A program made the position numbers and the translations under genes. Positions 26,389 through 35,327 of a stretch of DNA of 45,855 bases are shown one piece after another (within the stretch, counting starts at the first letter, position 1; each line of letters starts with the position of its first letter). The notes below the pieces were generated by a model. That model was not told where the DNA came from and did not search any database. It worked only from the letters and a program-made list of their open reading frames with translations. Location: contig NZ_NWSX01000048.1 of the NCBI RefSeq assembly GCF_002531825.1, forward strand, positions 1 to 45,855, written 5' to 3'. The DNA comes from Rhizobium sp. J15 (GTDB taxonomy: Bacteria > Pseudomonadota > Alphaproteobacteria > Rhizobiales > Rhizobiaceae).

Positions 26389-26439
26389 CCTTCATATCGG
26401 GCTTATTCCGACCACGCGGACGGGTTACGAACTTTGCGG

Positions 26440-26468
26440 TTGCGGGAAGAAAACCCCGGTGATAATTT
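26440..26468 (+). promoter_or_regulatory. Possible promoter of the thi transport operon
   Basis: TTGCGG (26440-26445) and TAATTT (26463-26468) are separated by 17 bp, just upstream of the TPP riboswitch. The match is modest and chosen mainly by position. Confidence 0.35.
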
Positions 26469-26480
26469 CCGCGCCGATTA

Positions 26481-26570
26481 CAGGGGAGCTCCGTATTGCC
26501 GGGGCTGAGATGTGAGGCGCAAGCTTCTGGACCCTTCAAAGCTGATCTGGGTAATGCCAGCGGAGCGAGG
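26481..26570 (+). promoter_or_regulatory. TPP riboswitch (THI box)
   Basis: The conserved aptamer pieces appear in order: CAGGGGAGC, GGGGCTGAGA, GACCC, CTGATCTGGGTAAT and GCCAGCGGAGCGAGG. The closing 3' strand GGAGCGAGG lies 5 nt before the ykoF ATG and is also the only ribosome site. TPP binding should therefore hide the Shine-Dalgarno and block translation, as is common for this class in proteobacteria. No separate terminator hairpin with a U-tract is seen between aptamer and ATG. Confidence 0.95.
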
Positions 26571-26575
26571 TCCAA

Positions 26576-27184
26576 ATGTTTTCCGGCGCACAAGTGTCGC
26601 TCTATCCGATGTCCGGCAATTTCGTCGGCATCATCCTTGATGCCGTCAAGGCGCTCGATCCCTATCGTGACCGGCTGCGCATCGAGACCGACGATATCTC
26701 CACCCTGCTGGTCGGCCCGCCCGACATCCTCTTTTCCGCCATGCGAGATCTGTTCGTCGCCGCCGCAAAAACCGGCGAGCATTGCGTGCTTTCCGCCGCG
26801 GTCTCACGCGGCTGCCCGGGCGAACCCGACGACGCCATTTGCGGCGTCAATTCTTCCTCCGGACAGGCGGAACCGCTTGCCGGGCGCATAGACGCTGCAC
26901 TGGCCGCCGTCGAAACCGCCGGTGAAACCGGTCAGCCGACCGCCGCCCAATTCTCGCTCTACGTCATGGGAAGCGGAACCCATATGGACGAGATCTATGG
27001 CTGCATCGACTTCCTGAAGCGCTCCGGAACCTTCGATCGCTCGAAGAATTTCTGCACCAGGCTGAGCGGCGATGCCGGCGCTATCTTCGCGACCATCCGC
27101 GAGGCTTTTCATCGCTTCGGCGATCCCGAGGGACATGTGACCCTCGACATCACGATTTCCGCCAACAGCCCGACGAAAGCCTGA
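26576..27184 (+). CDS. ykoF: YkoF-family thiamine/HMP-binding protein
   Basis: A 202-residue protein of two tandem ferredoxin-like (ACT-like) YkoF domains: residues about 5-80 (AQVSLYPMSGNFVGIILDAV) and about 120-195 (AQFSLYVMGSGTHMDEIYGCIDFL). The paired QxSLYxM strands are the family signature. B. subtilis YkoF binds thiamine and hydroxymethylpyrimidine moieties and accompanies the YkoEDC transporter. The gene is first after the TPP riboswitch and is followed 8 bp later by ABC transporter genes, matching this role as a cytoplasmic binding or buffering protein for imported precursor. Confidence 0.92.
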   Translation: MFSGAQVSLYPMSGNFVGIILDAVKALDPYRDRLRIETDDISTLLVGPPDILFSAMRDLFVAAAKTGEHCVLSAAVSRGCPGEPDDAICGVNSSSGQAEPLAGRIDAALAAVETAGETGQPTAAQFSLYVMGSGTHMDEIYGCIDFLKRSGTFDRSKNFCTRLSGDAGAIFATIREAFHRFGDPEGHVTLDITISANSPTKA

Positions 27185-27192
27185 AATCGAAC

Positions 27193-28002
27193 GTGACGAC
27201 ATCGCCGCAACAATCGGATTGGCGCCTTCCCGCGCTCCGCGCCGCTCTCTACCGGGGCATGCCCGCCTTGCTCGCCGGCTGCGCCTTCCTGGCGGCCTGG
27301 GAACTCTATGTCGATCTCTCCGGGATCAAGCCCTCCATCCTGCCGGCGCCCTCCCGCATTCTCATCCAGGGCTGGCTGAACCGGCAAGCGCTGGCCGCCA
27401 ATACCTGGCCGACGCTCGGCGCGACCCTCGGCGGCTTTGCGCTATCGCTGGCCTTCGCCTTTGTCTCCTCGATCCTCATGGATTTTGTGCCGTTCATGCG
27501 CCGCGCATTGCTGCCGATCTTCATCGCCAGCCAGACCCTGCCGCTGGTAGCGATCGCGCCCCTCGTCGTGCTCTGGTTCGGCTTCGGCCTGTTGCCGAAG
27601 ATCCTGCTGGTGGCGCTGGTTACTTTCTTCCCTCTGCTCGTCGCCCTGCTTCAGGGTTATGAATCGACCGACCGCGACATCGCCGAACTCCTGAACTCGA
27701 TGAAGGCGAGCCGCTGGCGCATTTTCCGCCTCGCCCGGCTTCCTTCCTCCCTGCCCTATTTCTTCGCCGGCCTCAGGATTTCGATCACCTATGCCGTCGT
27801 CGGCGCGATCTTTGCCGAATATGCCGGCGCCGCGAGCGGCCTCGGCATCTATATCCTCAACGCCAAGAATAATTTTCGCCCCGATCTGGTGCTTGCCGCC
27901 GTCATCGTCAGCGCCGTGCTGACGCTCTGCCTCTTCGGGCTGACACTGATGATTCAGCGTCTCGCGATGCCCTGGCAGCCACCCCGGGAGCGGCGCCGAT
28001 GA
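27193..28002 (+). CDS. thiX: ABC transporter permease for thiamine precursor
   Basis: A 269-residue permease of the SsuC/TauC/ThiX type with about six membrane helices. The inner-membrane EAA-loop region is ELLNSMKASRWRIFRLARLPSSLPYFFAGLRISITYAVVGAIFAE. The start is GTG 27193, 8 bp after ykoF; no better start is seen. The ATPase gene overlaps its stop by 4 bp (ATGA). The riboswitch and YkoF indicate that the substrate is thiamine or a degradation product such as an aminopyrimidine or HMP. The symbol follows the ThiXYZ naming by context. Confidence 0.9.
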   Translation: MTTSPQQSDWRLPALRAALYRGMPALLAGCAFLAAWELYVDLSGIKPSILPAPSRILIQGWLNRQALAANTWPTLGATLGGFALSLAFAFVSSILMDFVPFMRRALLPIFIASQTLPLVAIAPLVVLWFGFGLLPKILLVALVTFFPLLVALLQGYESTDRDIAELLNSMKASRWRIFRLARLPSSLPYFFAGLRISITYAVVGAIFAEYAGAASGLGIYILNAKNNFRPDLVLAAVIVSAVLTLCLFGLTLMIQRLAMPWQPPRERRR

Positions 28003-28808
28003 CCGACATGCTTGAACTGCGCAACATCTCGAAAACCTTCGACGGCATGAAGGTTCTGGGCGACGTTTCGCTGAGCGTCGCAAACGGTGAGTTCGTGTCG
28101 ATCGTCGGCCCGTCCGGTTCCGGAAAATCGACAGTGCTGAGATTGCTGACACAGGCGCTTCAGCCCGATTCCGGCGCCATGCTTTTCAATGGCGCACCGC
28201 TGGAACAGGCGCCGCATTCCTTCGCCTTCATGCCGCAGCGCGATGCGCTGATGCCCTGGCGCCGGATCATCGACAATGCCGCGCTCGGCCTGGAGGTGAA
28301 GGGCATGAGCCGCCGCGCCGCCCGCGCCGCTGTCGCGCCTCTGTTCGAGCGGTTCGGCCTTGCCGGCTTCGAGCACCACTATCCCTCCGCGCTTTCCGGC
28401 GGCATGCGCCAGCGCGCGGCGCTGCTGCGCACCGTCATCCAGACCCAGGACGTGCTGCTGCTCGACGAGCCCTTCGGCGCGCTCGACGCCCTGACGCGCA
28501 CGCAGATCCAGGAATGGCTGCAGGGCATGTGGACCGAGCACCGCTGGACGGCGCTGCTGATCACCCATGATGTGCGCGAGGCGGTATTTCTTTCCGACCG
28601 CATCTACGTGCTCTCCGCCCGTCCGGCCCGCGTCATCCGCGAATTCCGCGTTCCCCTGCCCCGCCCGAGAAGCATCGCCGATCTCGGCTCGCCGACGGCC
28701 CAGGCGATCGAGACTGAAATCCTGCAAACCCTGCTTCATCCGCTGGAACAGGATGATTTTAGGCCAGGCGGCCTAAAATCTGAATCCCGTTCTGATTTAA
28801 AGAGTTAG
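27999..28808 (+). CDS. thiZ: ABC transporter ATPase for thiamine precursor
   Basis: A 269-residue ATPase. Walker A GPSGSGKST (37-45), Q-loop FMPQRDALMPW, signature LSGGMRQRA (from about 132), Walker B VLLLDEPFGALD and the H-loop LLITHDV are all intact. The last 18 or so codons and the stop are supplied by a dispersed palindromic repeat (28755-28853), so the C-terminal tail is probably not conserved. Coupled to the permease by an ATGA overlap. Confidence 0.93.
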   Translation: MTDMLELRNISKTFDGMKVLGDVSLSVANGEFVSIVGPSGSGKSTVLRLLTQALQPDSGAMLFNGAPLEQAPHSFAFMPQRDALMPWRRIIDNAALGLEVKGMSRRAARAAVAPLFERFGLAGFEHHYPSALSGGMRQRAALLRTVIQTQDVLLLDEPFGALDALTRTQIQEWLQGMWTEHRWTALLITHDVREAVFLSDRIYVLSARPARVIREFRVPLPRPRSIADLGSPTAQAIETEILQTLLHPLEQDDFRPGGLKSESRSDLKS

Positions 28809-28853
28809 AGCATGATGGCGGCCGAAAACCACTCACTTTTCGGCATCATGCTC
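28755..28853. repeat. Dispersed palindromic repeat between thiZ and thiY
   Basis: Two hairpins. The first is GATTTTAGGCC (28755-28765) with GGCCTAAAATC (28770-28780). The second is GAGCATGATG (28808-28817) with CATCATGCTC (28844-28853), plus inner arms CCGAAAA and TTTTCGG. The AGAGCATGATG...CATCATGCTC unit is a pattern remembered from many Rhizobium intergenic regions. It differs from the RIME-like copies A-C. It provides the stop codon of thiZ. Confidence 0.8.
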
Positions 28854-28874
28854 CAGAGACCTGAGGAGGTCACC

Positions 28875-29885
28875 ATGCCGCTTCTTACCCGTCGCCAGAC
28901 GATCCTCGCCGCCATCGCAACAAGCCTCGCCGGCCGCGCAGCCTTCGCCCAGTCGGCGCCGGCAAAGGTTCGCATCGCGCTCGACTGGACGCCCAACACC
29001 AACCATATCGGCATCTATGTCGCTCAGGCGAAGGGCTTTTATGCCGCCGCCGGCCTCGACGTCGAAATTCTTCCCTTCACCGACACCAGCGCCGGAACGC
29101 TGGTCTCCAACGGCGTCGCCGATTTCGGCATCAGCAGCGAGATCGAAGCCATCACGCAGCGCGCCGGCGGCGGCGACGTGAAGATGGTCTACGGCGTCGT
29201 CCAGACGGAAACCGCCCGCCTGATCTTCAAGGGCGGACGCGACGACATCAAGAGCCCCAAGGATCTCGACGGCAAGACCTATGGCGGCTTCGGCGGCACC
29301 TGGGAGAGCGCGCTGGTCTCCGCCATGATCCGCAACGACGGCGGCAAGGGCGACGTCAAGACCGTCACCCTCGGCACCTCTGCCTACGAGGCGCTGGACA
29401 ATGGCTCGATCGATTTCACGCTGGAGATCTACACCTGGGAAGGCATCGCCGCCGAACTGGAAAACCGGAAGATCAGCCGCTTCCACTATTCCGATTATGG
29501 CATTCCCGACGAACAGACGACGGTGATCGTCTCCAGCGACGCCTATCTCGCGGCAAGCCGGGAGCATGCCCGCGCCTTCATCCAGGCGACGCGCCAGGGT
29601 TATGCCTACTCGATCGACCATCCCGACGAAGCCTGCGACCTGCTGATGTCAGGCAGCAATGGCGCATTGATGAATACGGAACTGGTGAAGGCCTCTCAGA
29701 AGGCCCTGATCGAAGGGCACTTCCTGAAATCGGAGGCAGGCGTGATCGGCACTCTCGATCCGGCAAAGGCCGAAGCCATCGGCGGCTTCCTCCTCGAAAA
29801 CGGCATTCTGGTCGATGCGAACGGCGCCGCACTCAAGGAGAAGCCGGACTTTTCCGCCTATTATACCAACGAACTCCTTGGCTGA
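28875..29885 (+). CDS. thiY: Periplasmic substrate-binding protein for thiamine precursor (NMT1/ThiY type)
   Basis: A 336-residue protein with a signal peptide (RRQTILAAIATSLAGRAAFA, cleaved near AFAQS; the double arginine at the start could be a Tat-like signal). The mature part is of the NMT1/THI5-like class: KVRIALDWTPNTNHIGIYVAQAKGFY, FGISSE and GFGGTWESALV. That fold binds formylaminopyrimidine or HMP-type pyrimidines in ThiY proteins. ATG 28875 is chosen because AGGAGG lies 5 nt upstream; ATG 28812 falls inside the palindromic repeat. It is the last gene of the riboswitch-controlled operon. Confidence 0.92.
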   Translation: MPLLTRRQTILAAIATSLAGRAAFAQSAPAKVRIALDWTPNTNHIGIYVAQAKGFYAAAGLDVEILPFTDTSAGTLVSNGVADFGISSEIEAITQRAGGGDVKMVYGVVQTETARLIFKGGRDDIKSPKDLDGKTYGGFGGTWESALVSAMIRNDGGKGDVKTVTLGTSAYEALDNGSIDFTLEIYTWEGIAAELENRKISRFHYSDYGIPDEQTTVIVSSDAYLAASREHARAFIQATRQGYAYSIDHPDEACDLLMSGSNGALMNTELVKASQKALIEGHFLKSEAGVIGTLDPAKAEAIGGFLLENGILVDANGAALKEKPDFSAYYTNELLG

Positions 29886-29951
29886 ACCCAATCCCAGCCT
29901 TGCCCGACGCGGCGTTCCACGTCACAATCGCCGGGCAAGGCGAGGGGCGCG

Positions 29952-31172
29952 ATGAGACAAGAGGAAAGACTGGCCGGGGCGGACTTTCTGCGCGCGACGG
30001 CCTGTCTGCTGGTGCTTGCCCACCATCTCGTGCTGCGGCTGGATATGCGCAGGATTCCCGACGAGCTTGCGCCGGCCGCTCATATCGCCCGCTTCGGCAA
30101 TTTCGGTGTTGCCATTTTCTTCGTGCTGAGCGGCTTTCTTCTGGCTCGTCCCTTCTGGCGCGCGCTCGACGCGGGCGGCGATATGCCGAACCTGCAGCAG
30201 TATGCGATCCGCAGGGCGGCGCGTATTGCCCCCGGCTTCTGGGTTGCCGCCACCGTCAGCTTCGCCCTCAGCCTGACGCTGCTTGCCCTGCCGCTGACAC
30301 CGGAACTTGCGCTCCGCTACGTCTCCGGCATGCTGTTCATGAGCCAGTGGCATTGGCGAACCCTCTTTCCCGTCGAAGCCGATGGGCCGCTCTGGTCCAT
30401 TCCTTTCGAGGTCACCAGCTATGTGCTGCTGCCCGCCTGCTTCTTCCTGCTGTTTCGTGCGCCCGTCCTGAGAAAGCACCCCTTGCTCACCCGCTCCGCC
30501 TGGCTTTGCATCATCGGCGGCGTGCTTGTTGCCCATGTGCTGATCCTGACCTTCTTTGCGCTCGACGACATCGGGCGCGGCTGGCGGTACGGCCTGCAGG
30601 GCGGGGCGAAGGAATGGATGCCCAAATATAATCCGATCGGCTTTTTCGCCGTCTTCGCGATCGGCGCGCTTGCCGCCGGCATCGAGGTCATACTGCCCTT
30701 GAGGCGCTCCGCCTGGTTCGATGCCGCTGCACTGCTCGCCCTCGTCGTTGCCGCATACCGCCTGGTCATATCGCCCGGCGGCACGCCGGAAGCCTTCGGC
30801 TGGCTCGATATCCCCTACGGCTTTCCGCTCTTTCCGCTGGCGGTCGCAATCGCCTTGGTATCGCTGACCCGTTCGCAAATTCTGGGCAGGCTGCTCGACA
30901 ACGCGCCTGTCCGCTACACGGCAAAGATCTCCTTCGGCATCTACATCTGGCAGGAGATCATCCTGATATTGATCCAGAGGCTCGACCCCGGCTCGTTCGG
31001 TGCTTCCACCGAAAATGTCGTGACCGGCTGGCTTCAATCCTGCGGACTGACGGTGGCGCTTCTCTTCCTGGTCGCGACCCTCAGCTACTATCTCTTGGAA
31101 AGGCCGGCGATCCATTTTGGCAGCCTGCTTGCGAGCAGCCAGCCCAATCGGGCTACTCCTTTCAAAGTATAA
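29952..31172 (+). CDS. Membrane acyltransferase, family 3 (OafA/YrhL/NodX type)
   Basis: A 406-residue integral membrane O-acyltransferase with about ten helices. The family start pattern ADFLRATACLLVLAHHL carries the expected helix-1 histidines (the usual R.....V...H pattern), and FGNFGVAIFFVLSGFLLARPFW follows. Such proteins acetylate or succinylate lipopolysaccharide, exopolysaccharide or Nod factors. The ribosome site GAGGGG precedes the ATG. It stands 66 bp after thiY but is functionally unrelated. A sugar transferase gene follows on the same strand, so a joint role in surface polysaccharide is plausible but unproven. Confidence 0.88.
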   Translation: MRQEERLAGADFLRATACLLVLAHHLVLRLDMRRIPDELAPAAHIARFGNFGVAIFFVLSGFLLARPFWRALDAGGDMPNLQQYAIRRAARIAPGFWVAATVSFALSLTLLALPLTPELALRYVSGMLFMSQWHWRTLFPVEADGPLWSIPFEVTSYVLLPACFFLLFRAPVLRKHPLLTRSAWLCIIGGVLVAHVLILTFFALDDIGRGWRYGLQGGAKEWMPKYNPIGFFAVFAIGALAAGIEVILPLRRSAWFDAAALLALVVAAYRLVISPGGTPEAFGWLDIPYGFPLFPLAVAIALVSLTRSQILGRLLDNAPVRYTAKISFGIYIWQEIILILIQRLDPGSFGASTENVVTGWLQSCGLTVALLFLVATLSYYLLERPAIHFGSLLASSQPNRATPFKV

Positions 31173-31338
31173 ATTCCCCATCACCTCAACTACAGGCATT
31201 AAGGTTAACGGGAAATACTCCCATTTTTGGCGTCTTCATGCTTACTAATTTCTTATTTATAACGATGACAAACGATAGCTGAGCATGTATTTGTCTCGTT
31301 GCGGTTCAGCGTCAGAATAATCTTGTGGACCTTCTGTA

Positions 31339-32076
31339 ATGAATGCTTTTACTTCGAAGAGGAACGCGCGCTTCGATGCGTCTCGGCATCAGGACAAAAT
31401 CAAGGCTCTGGTTGTAGCGAACTCCAATATTCGCCAGCCGGATAGCTTTTCCGATTCGAAAAGAAAGATGGTGCTGCGATTGATCGTGAAACGATTCATC
31501 GACATCATCGTATCGGCCAGCGCCCTGATTGTGCTGGCACCGCTTTTTCTGGCAATCGCGCTTTTCATCAAACTCGACGATGGCGGCCCTGTATTCTTCC
31601 GCCAGATCCGCTGGGGGCTGAACGGCCGGAAGATCACGATCCTCAAGTTCCGGTCGATGCGCACGGAAGCCTGCGATCCCAGCGGCATTCAGCAGACCGT
31701 CAAAGGCGACATCAGGGTCACCGGCATCGGCGCGATCCTCCGCAAGACCAATATCGACGAATTGCCGCAGCTTCTGAATGTCCTCAAGGGCGACATGTCG
31801 CTGGTCGGCCCACGCTGCCACGCCATCAATATGCGGGCGGCCGGCAGGCTCTATGAGGAACTCGTCCCCAATTACCACCACCGCCACGTCATGCGCCCCG
31901 GCATCACCGGTCTTGCGCAGACACGCGGCTGGCGCGGTCCGACGGCGCGCCCGCTGCAAGCCCGCGCCCGCATCGCCTGCGATATCTATTATGTCAGGCA
32001 TTTCAGCCTGCTACTCGACATCAAGATCCTGCTCAAGACCCTGGTCATCGAGCTGCGCGGCGGCACCGGTTTCTAA
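31339..32076 (+). CDS. Undecaprenyl-phosphate sugar phosphotransferase (ExoY/PssA type)
   Basis: A 245-residue initiating glycosyl-1-phosphate transferase that loads the first sugar onto undecaprenyl phosphate for exopolysaccharide. One membrane helix (about residues 50-72, SASALIVLAPLFLAIALFI) precedes the catalytic domain with KFRSMR, KTNIDELPQLLNVLKGDMSLVGPR and RPGITGLAQTRGWRG, all standard for the family. The N-terminal 45 residues are polar and variable. No clear ribosome site precedes the ATG, so an internal start at MVLRLIVKRF is possible. The stop codon TAA is the first bases of RIME-like copy C. Which polysaccharide it serves is unknown; no polymerase or other transferases are nearby. 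Confidence 0.9.
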   Translation: MNAFTSKRNARFDASRHQDKIKALVVANSNIRQPDSFSDSKRKMVLRLIVKRFIDIIVSASALIVLAPLFLAIALFIKLDDGGPVFFRQIRWGLNGRKITILKFRSMRTEACDPSGIQQTVKGDIRVTGIGAILRKTNIDELPQLLNVLKGDMSLVGPRCHAINMRAAGRLYEELVPNYHHRHVMRPGITGLAQTRGWRGPTARPLQARARIACDIYYVRHFSLLLDIKILLKTLVIELRGGTGF

Positions 32077-32173
32077 AGCGCATCGCGATCTTTCAGAATC
32101 GCTCCTTGCACCTTCGCTCTTTATTTCTCGCATGTCGTTGCCGCAAAACCGTTTCGCACCTTGCGCGACATGC
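32074..32173 (-). repeat. RIME-like intergenic palindromic repeat, copy C (inverted)
   Basis: Inverse orientation of copies A and B; read on the minus strand it has GCATGTCGCGCAA, GGTTTTGCGGCAACGACATGC and AGGAGCGATTCTGAAAGATCGCG. It lies between the convergent ends of the sugar transferase and atpC genes and overlaps the sugar transferase stop codon. Confidence 0.78.
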
Positions 32174-32269
32174 CTTTGGACAAGGCCATCACAGCGCCGC
32201 GGCAAAACGGCCGTTCATTCATTTCAGCCGCTCGATGACGCCGTTCCCATATCCGAGAAGAAAGCAGAA

Positions 32270-32298
32270 ACAAAAAAGGCGGCCCTGGAGGCCGCCTT
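32270..32298 (-). terminator. Terminator of the F1 ATP-synthase operon
   Basis: On the minus strand AAGGCGGCC (32290-32298) pairs with GGCCGCCTT (32276-32284) across a 5-nt loop and is followed by a T-tract. It lies 23 bp after the atpC stop codon. Confidence 0.88.
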
Positions 32299-32320
32299 CG
32301 ATCGATGCCGGTGATGGCGA

Positions 32321-32728
32321 TCAGTCTTGCTGGACGATGCCGCGCAGGTGCGTCAGTTCCATGATGAAATGCTCGAGCTTCGACTTGTGCTCGTGATGCT
32401 CGGCATCCTCGAGTTCCTTCTTCGCAGCTTCGATGCGGCGGGTCAGTTCGTCCTTGTTGAGCTCTTCCACCGGTACGGCGGATTCGGCAAGCAGCGTGCA
32501 GCCGGTCGGCAGAATATCGGCGAAACCGCCGAACACGACATAGTCCTGCTTCTTGCCGGAAGCCGAACGCACGCTCACGACACCCGGCTTGATCGTCGTC
32601 ATCGTCGGCGCATGGTGCGCCATGACGGTCATTTCGCCCTCGGTCGCGGGAATGACGACTTCGGTCACCATCTCCGACAGCAGCAGACGCTCCGGCGAAA
32701 CGAGCTCAAAGTTGAAATTGTCAGCCAT
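32321..32728 (-). CDS. atpC: ATP synthase F1 epsilon subunit
   Basis: The 135-residue central-stalk subunit that couples rotation and can inhibit ATP hydrolysis. The N-terminal beta-barrel (FELVSPERLLLSEMVTEVVIPATEGEMTVM, then HHAPTMTTIKPGVV) and C-terminal helical hairpin (RRIEAAKKELEDAEHHEHKSKLEHFIMEL) are clear. It is the last gene of the atp operon. Its ATG overlaps the stop codon of the preceding small gene by one base (TGATG). Confidence 0.97.
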   Translation of the reverse strand: MADNFNFELVSPERLLLSEMVTEVVIPATEGEMTVMAHHAPTMTTIKPGVVSVRSASGKKQDYVVFGGFADILPTGCTLLAESAVPVEELNKDELTRRIEAAKKELEDAEHHEHKSKLEHFIMELTHLRGIVQQD

Positions 32729-32966
32729 CAGTGACTTACCTTCTCGGCTATGGCTTTTGCATCTTGCAATTTGGTCCCGCAGAACGGGCAGTGCATTATC
32801 GCCTGGTCGAGATATCCGAGGCCCTCCTCGGTCTGAACCAGCCCCACGACCATCATGATCACGCCGTTATCGGCACGGTAGACGGTGGGTGCTGCCGGTT
32901 CCGGAAGGTCCGCCACGACCCCCTTCAGGGAGTCGCAGCAGAATATCTCGTCCTGAGCATCGCTCA

Positions 32967-32967
<1 letters not shown>
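32728..32967 (-). CDS. Small zinc-ribbon-like protein inside the atp operon
   Basis: A 79-residue protein of unknown function between atpD and atpC. It has two cysteine pairs: adjacent Cys10-Cys11 (IFCCDSL) and Cys60-x-x-Cys63 (HCPFCGTKL); the latter is a typical zinc-ribbon knuckle. No signal peptide or membrane helix. Both ends overlap neighbours by one base in TGATG arrangements (the atpD stop with its start; its stop with the atpC start), so it should be translated in step with ATP-synthase subunits. Its coding character matches its neighbours. A role in F1 assembly or regulation is a guess from position. Confidence 0.85.
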
Positions 32968-34394
<1,427 letters not shown>

Positions 34395-34416
34395 ATTCTT
34401 ACCCTCTTTCCCTAAC

Positions 34417-35301
34417 TCAGAGCGCTTCCGCGCCCGAAATGATTTCAATCAGTTCCTTGGTGATCTGAGCCTGACGCTGACGGTTGTAGCTCAGCGTCAG
34501 CTTGTTGATCATCTCACCGGCATTGCGCGTCGCATTGTCCATGGCGCTCATCTTGGCGCCCATCTCGCCCGCGACGTTCTCGAGGAGAGCGCGGAAGATC
34601 TGGACGGAGATGTTGCGCGGGATCAGATCGTCGAGGATCGACGCCGGATCCGGCTCGTATTCGTAGACGGCGCCTGCATGTTCCGCATCTTCGGCGACGG
34701 CCTCGGGAGCCTTCGCCGGGATGAGCTGCTGCGCGGTCGGGACCTGGCTGATCACCGACTTGAACTCGGAGTAGAACAGCGTGCAGACGTCGAACTCGCC
34801 GGCGGCGAACATGTCGATGACGCGTTTGCCGATCTGGTCGGCATTCTCGAAACCGATCTTCTTGACTTCGCGCAGTTCCTTGCGCTCGATGATCAGCGAC
34901 GCATATTCACGGCGCAGGATGTCGTAGCCCTTCTTGCCGACGGTGAAGATCTTCACCGTCTTGCCTTCGGCCAGCAGCTTGCGGACATGGTCACGCGCAA
35001 AGCGCGCAATCTGCGAGTTGAAGCCGCCGCAAAGACCGCGCTCGGCCGTGCAGACCACCAGCAGATGGACCTGGTCCTTGCCGGTGCCGGTCATCAGGGC
35101 CGGCGCGCCATCCGCATCGGTGACGGCCTTGGCAATGTTCGCCAGAACCGCACCCATGCGCTGCGAATAGGGCCGGGCGGCCTCGGCCGCCTCCTGCGCA
35201 CGCCGAAGCTTCGCCGCGGCGACCATTTTCATCGCCTTGGTGATCTTCTGCGTCGCCTTGACGGAGGCGATCCGGTTTTTCAGATCCTTAAGTGAAGGCA
35301 T
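34417..35301 (-). CDS. atpG: ATP synthase F1 gamma subunit
   Basis: The 294-residue central shaft. Both coiled-coil ends are typical: MPSLKDLKNRIASVKATQKITKAMKMVAAAKLRRAQ-like at the N-terminus, and DNATRNAGEMINKLTLSYNRQRQAQITKELIEI at the C-terminus. TAERGLCGGFNSQI is the conserved central strand. The length is in the alphaproteobacterial range. It lies 26 bp after atpA and 22 bp before atpD. Confidence 0.97.
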   Translation of the reverse strand: MPSLKDLKNRIASVKATQKITKAMKMVAAAKLRRAQEAAEAARPYSQRMGAVLANIAKAVTDADGAPALMTGTGKDQVHLLVVCTAERGLCGGFNSQIARFARDHVRKLLAEGKTVKIFTVGKKGYDILRREYASLIIERKELREVKKIGFENADQIGKRVIDMFAAGEFDVCTLFYSEFKSVISQVPTAQQLIPAKAPEAVAEDAEHAGAVYEYEPDPASILDDLIPRNISVQIFRALLENVAGEMGAKMSAMDNATRNAGEMINKLTLSYNRQRQAQITKELIEIISGAEAL

Positions 35302-35327
35302 CCGTTGTCCGTCCTAACTAGGCCCGA

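Noticed and set aside
28812..28874. Earlier ATG start for thiY
   Set aside because: It falls inside a dispersed palindromic repeat; the ATG at 28875 has an AGGAGG site and begins a proper signal peptide.
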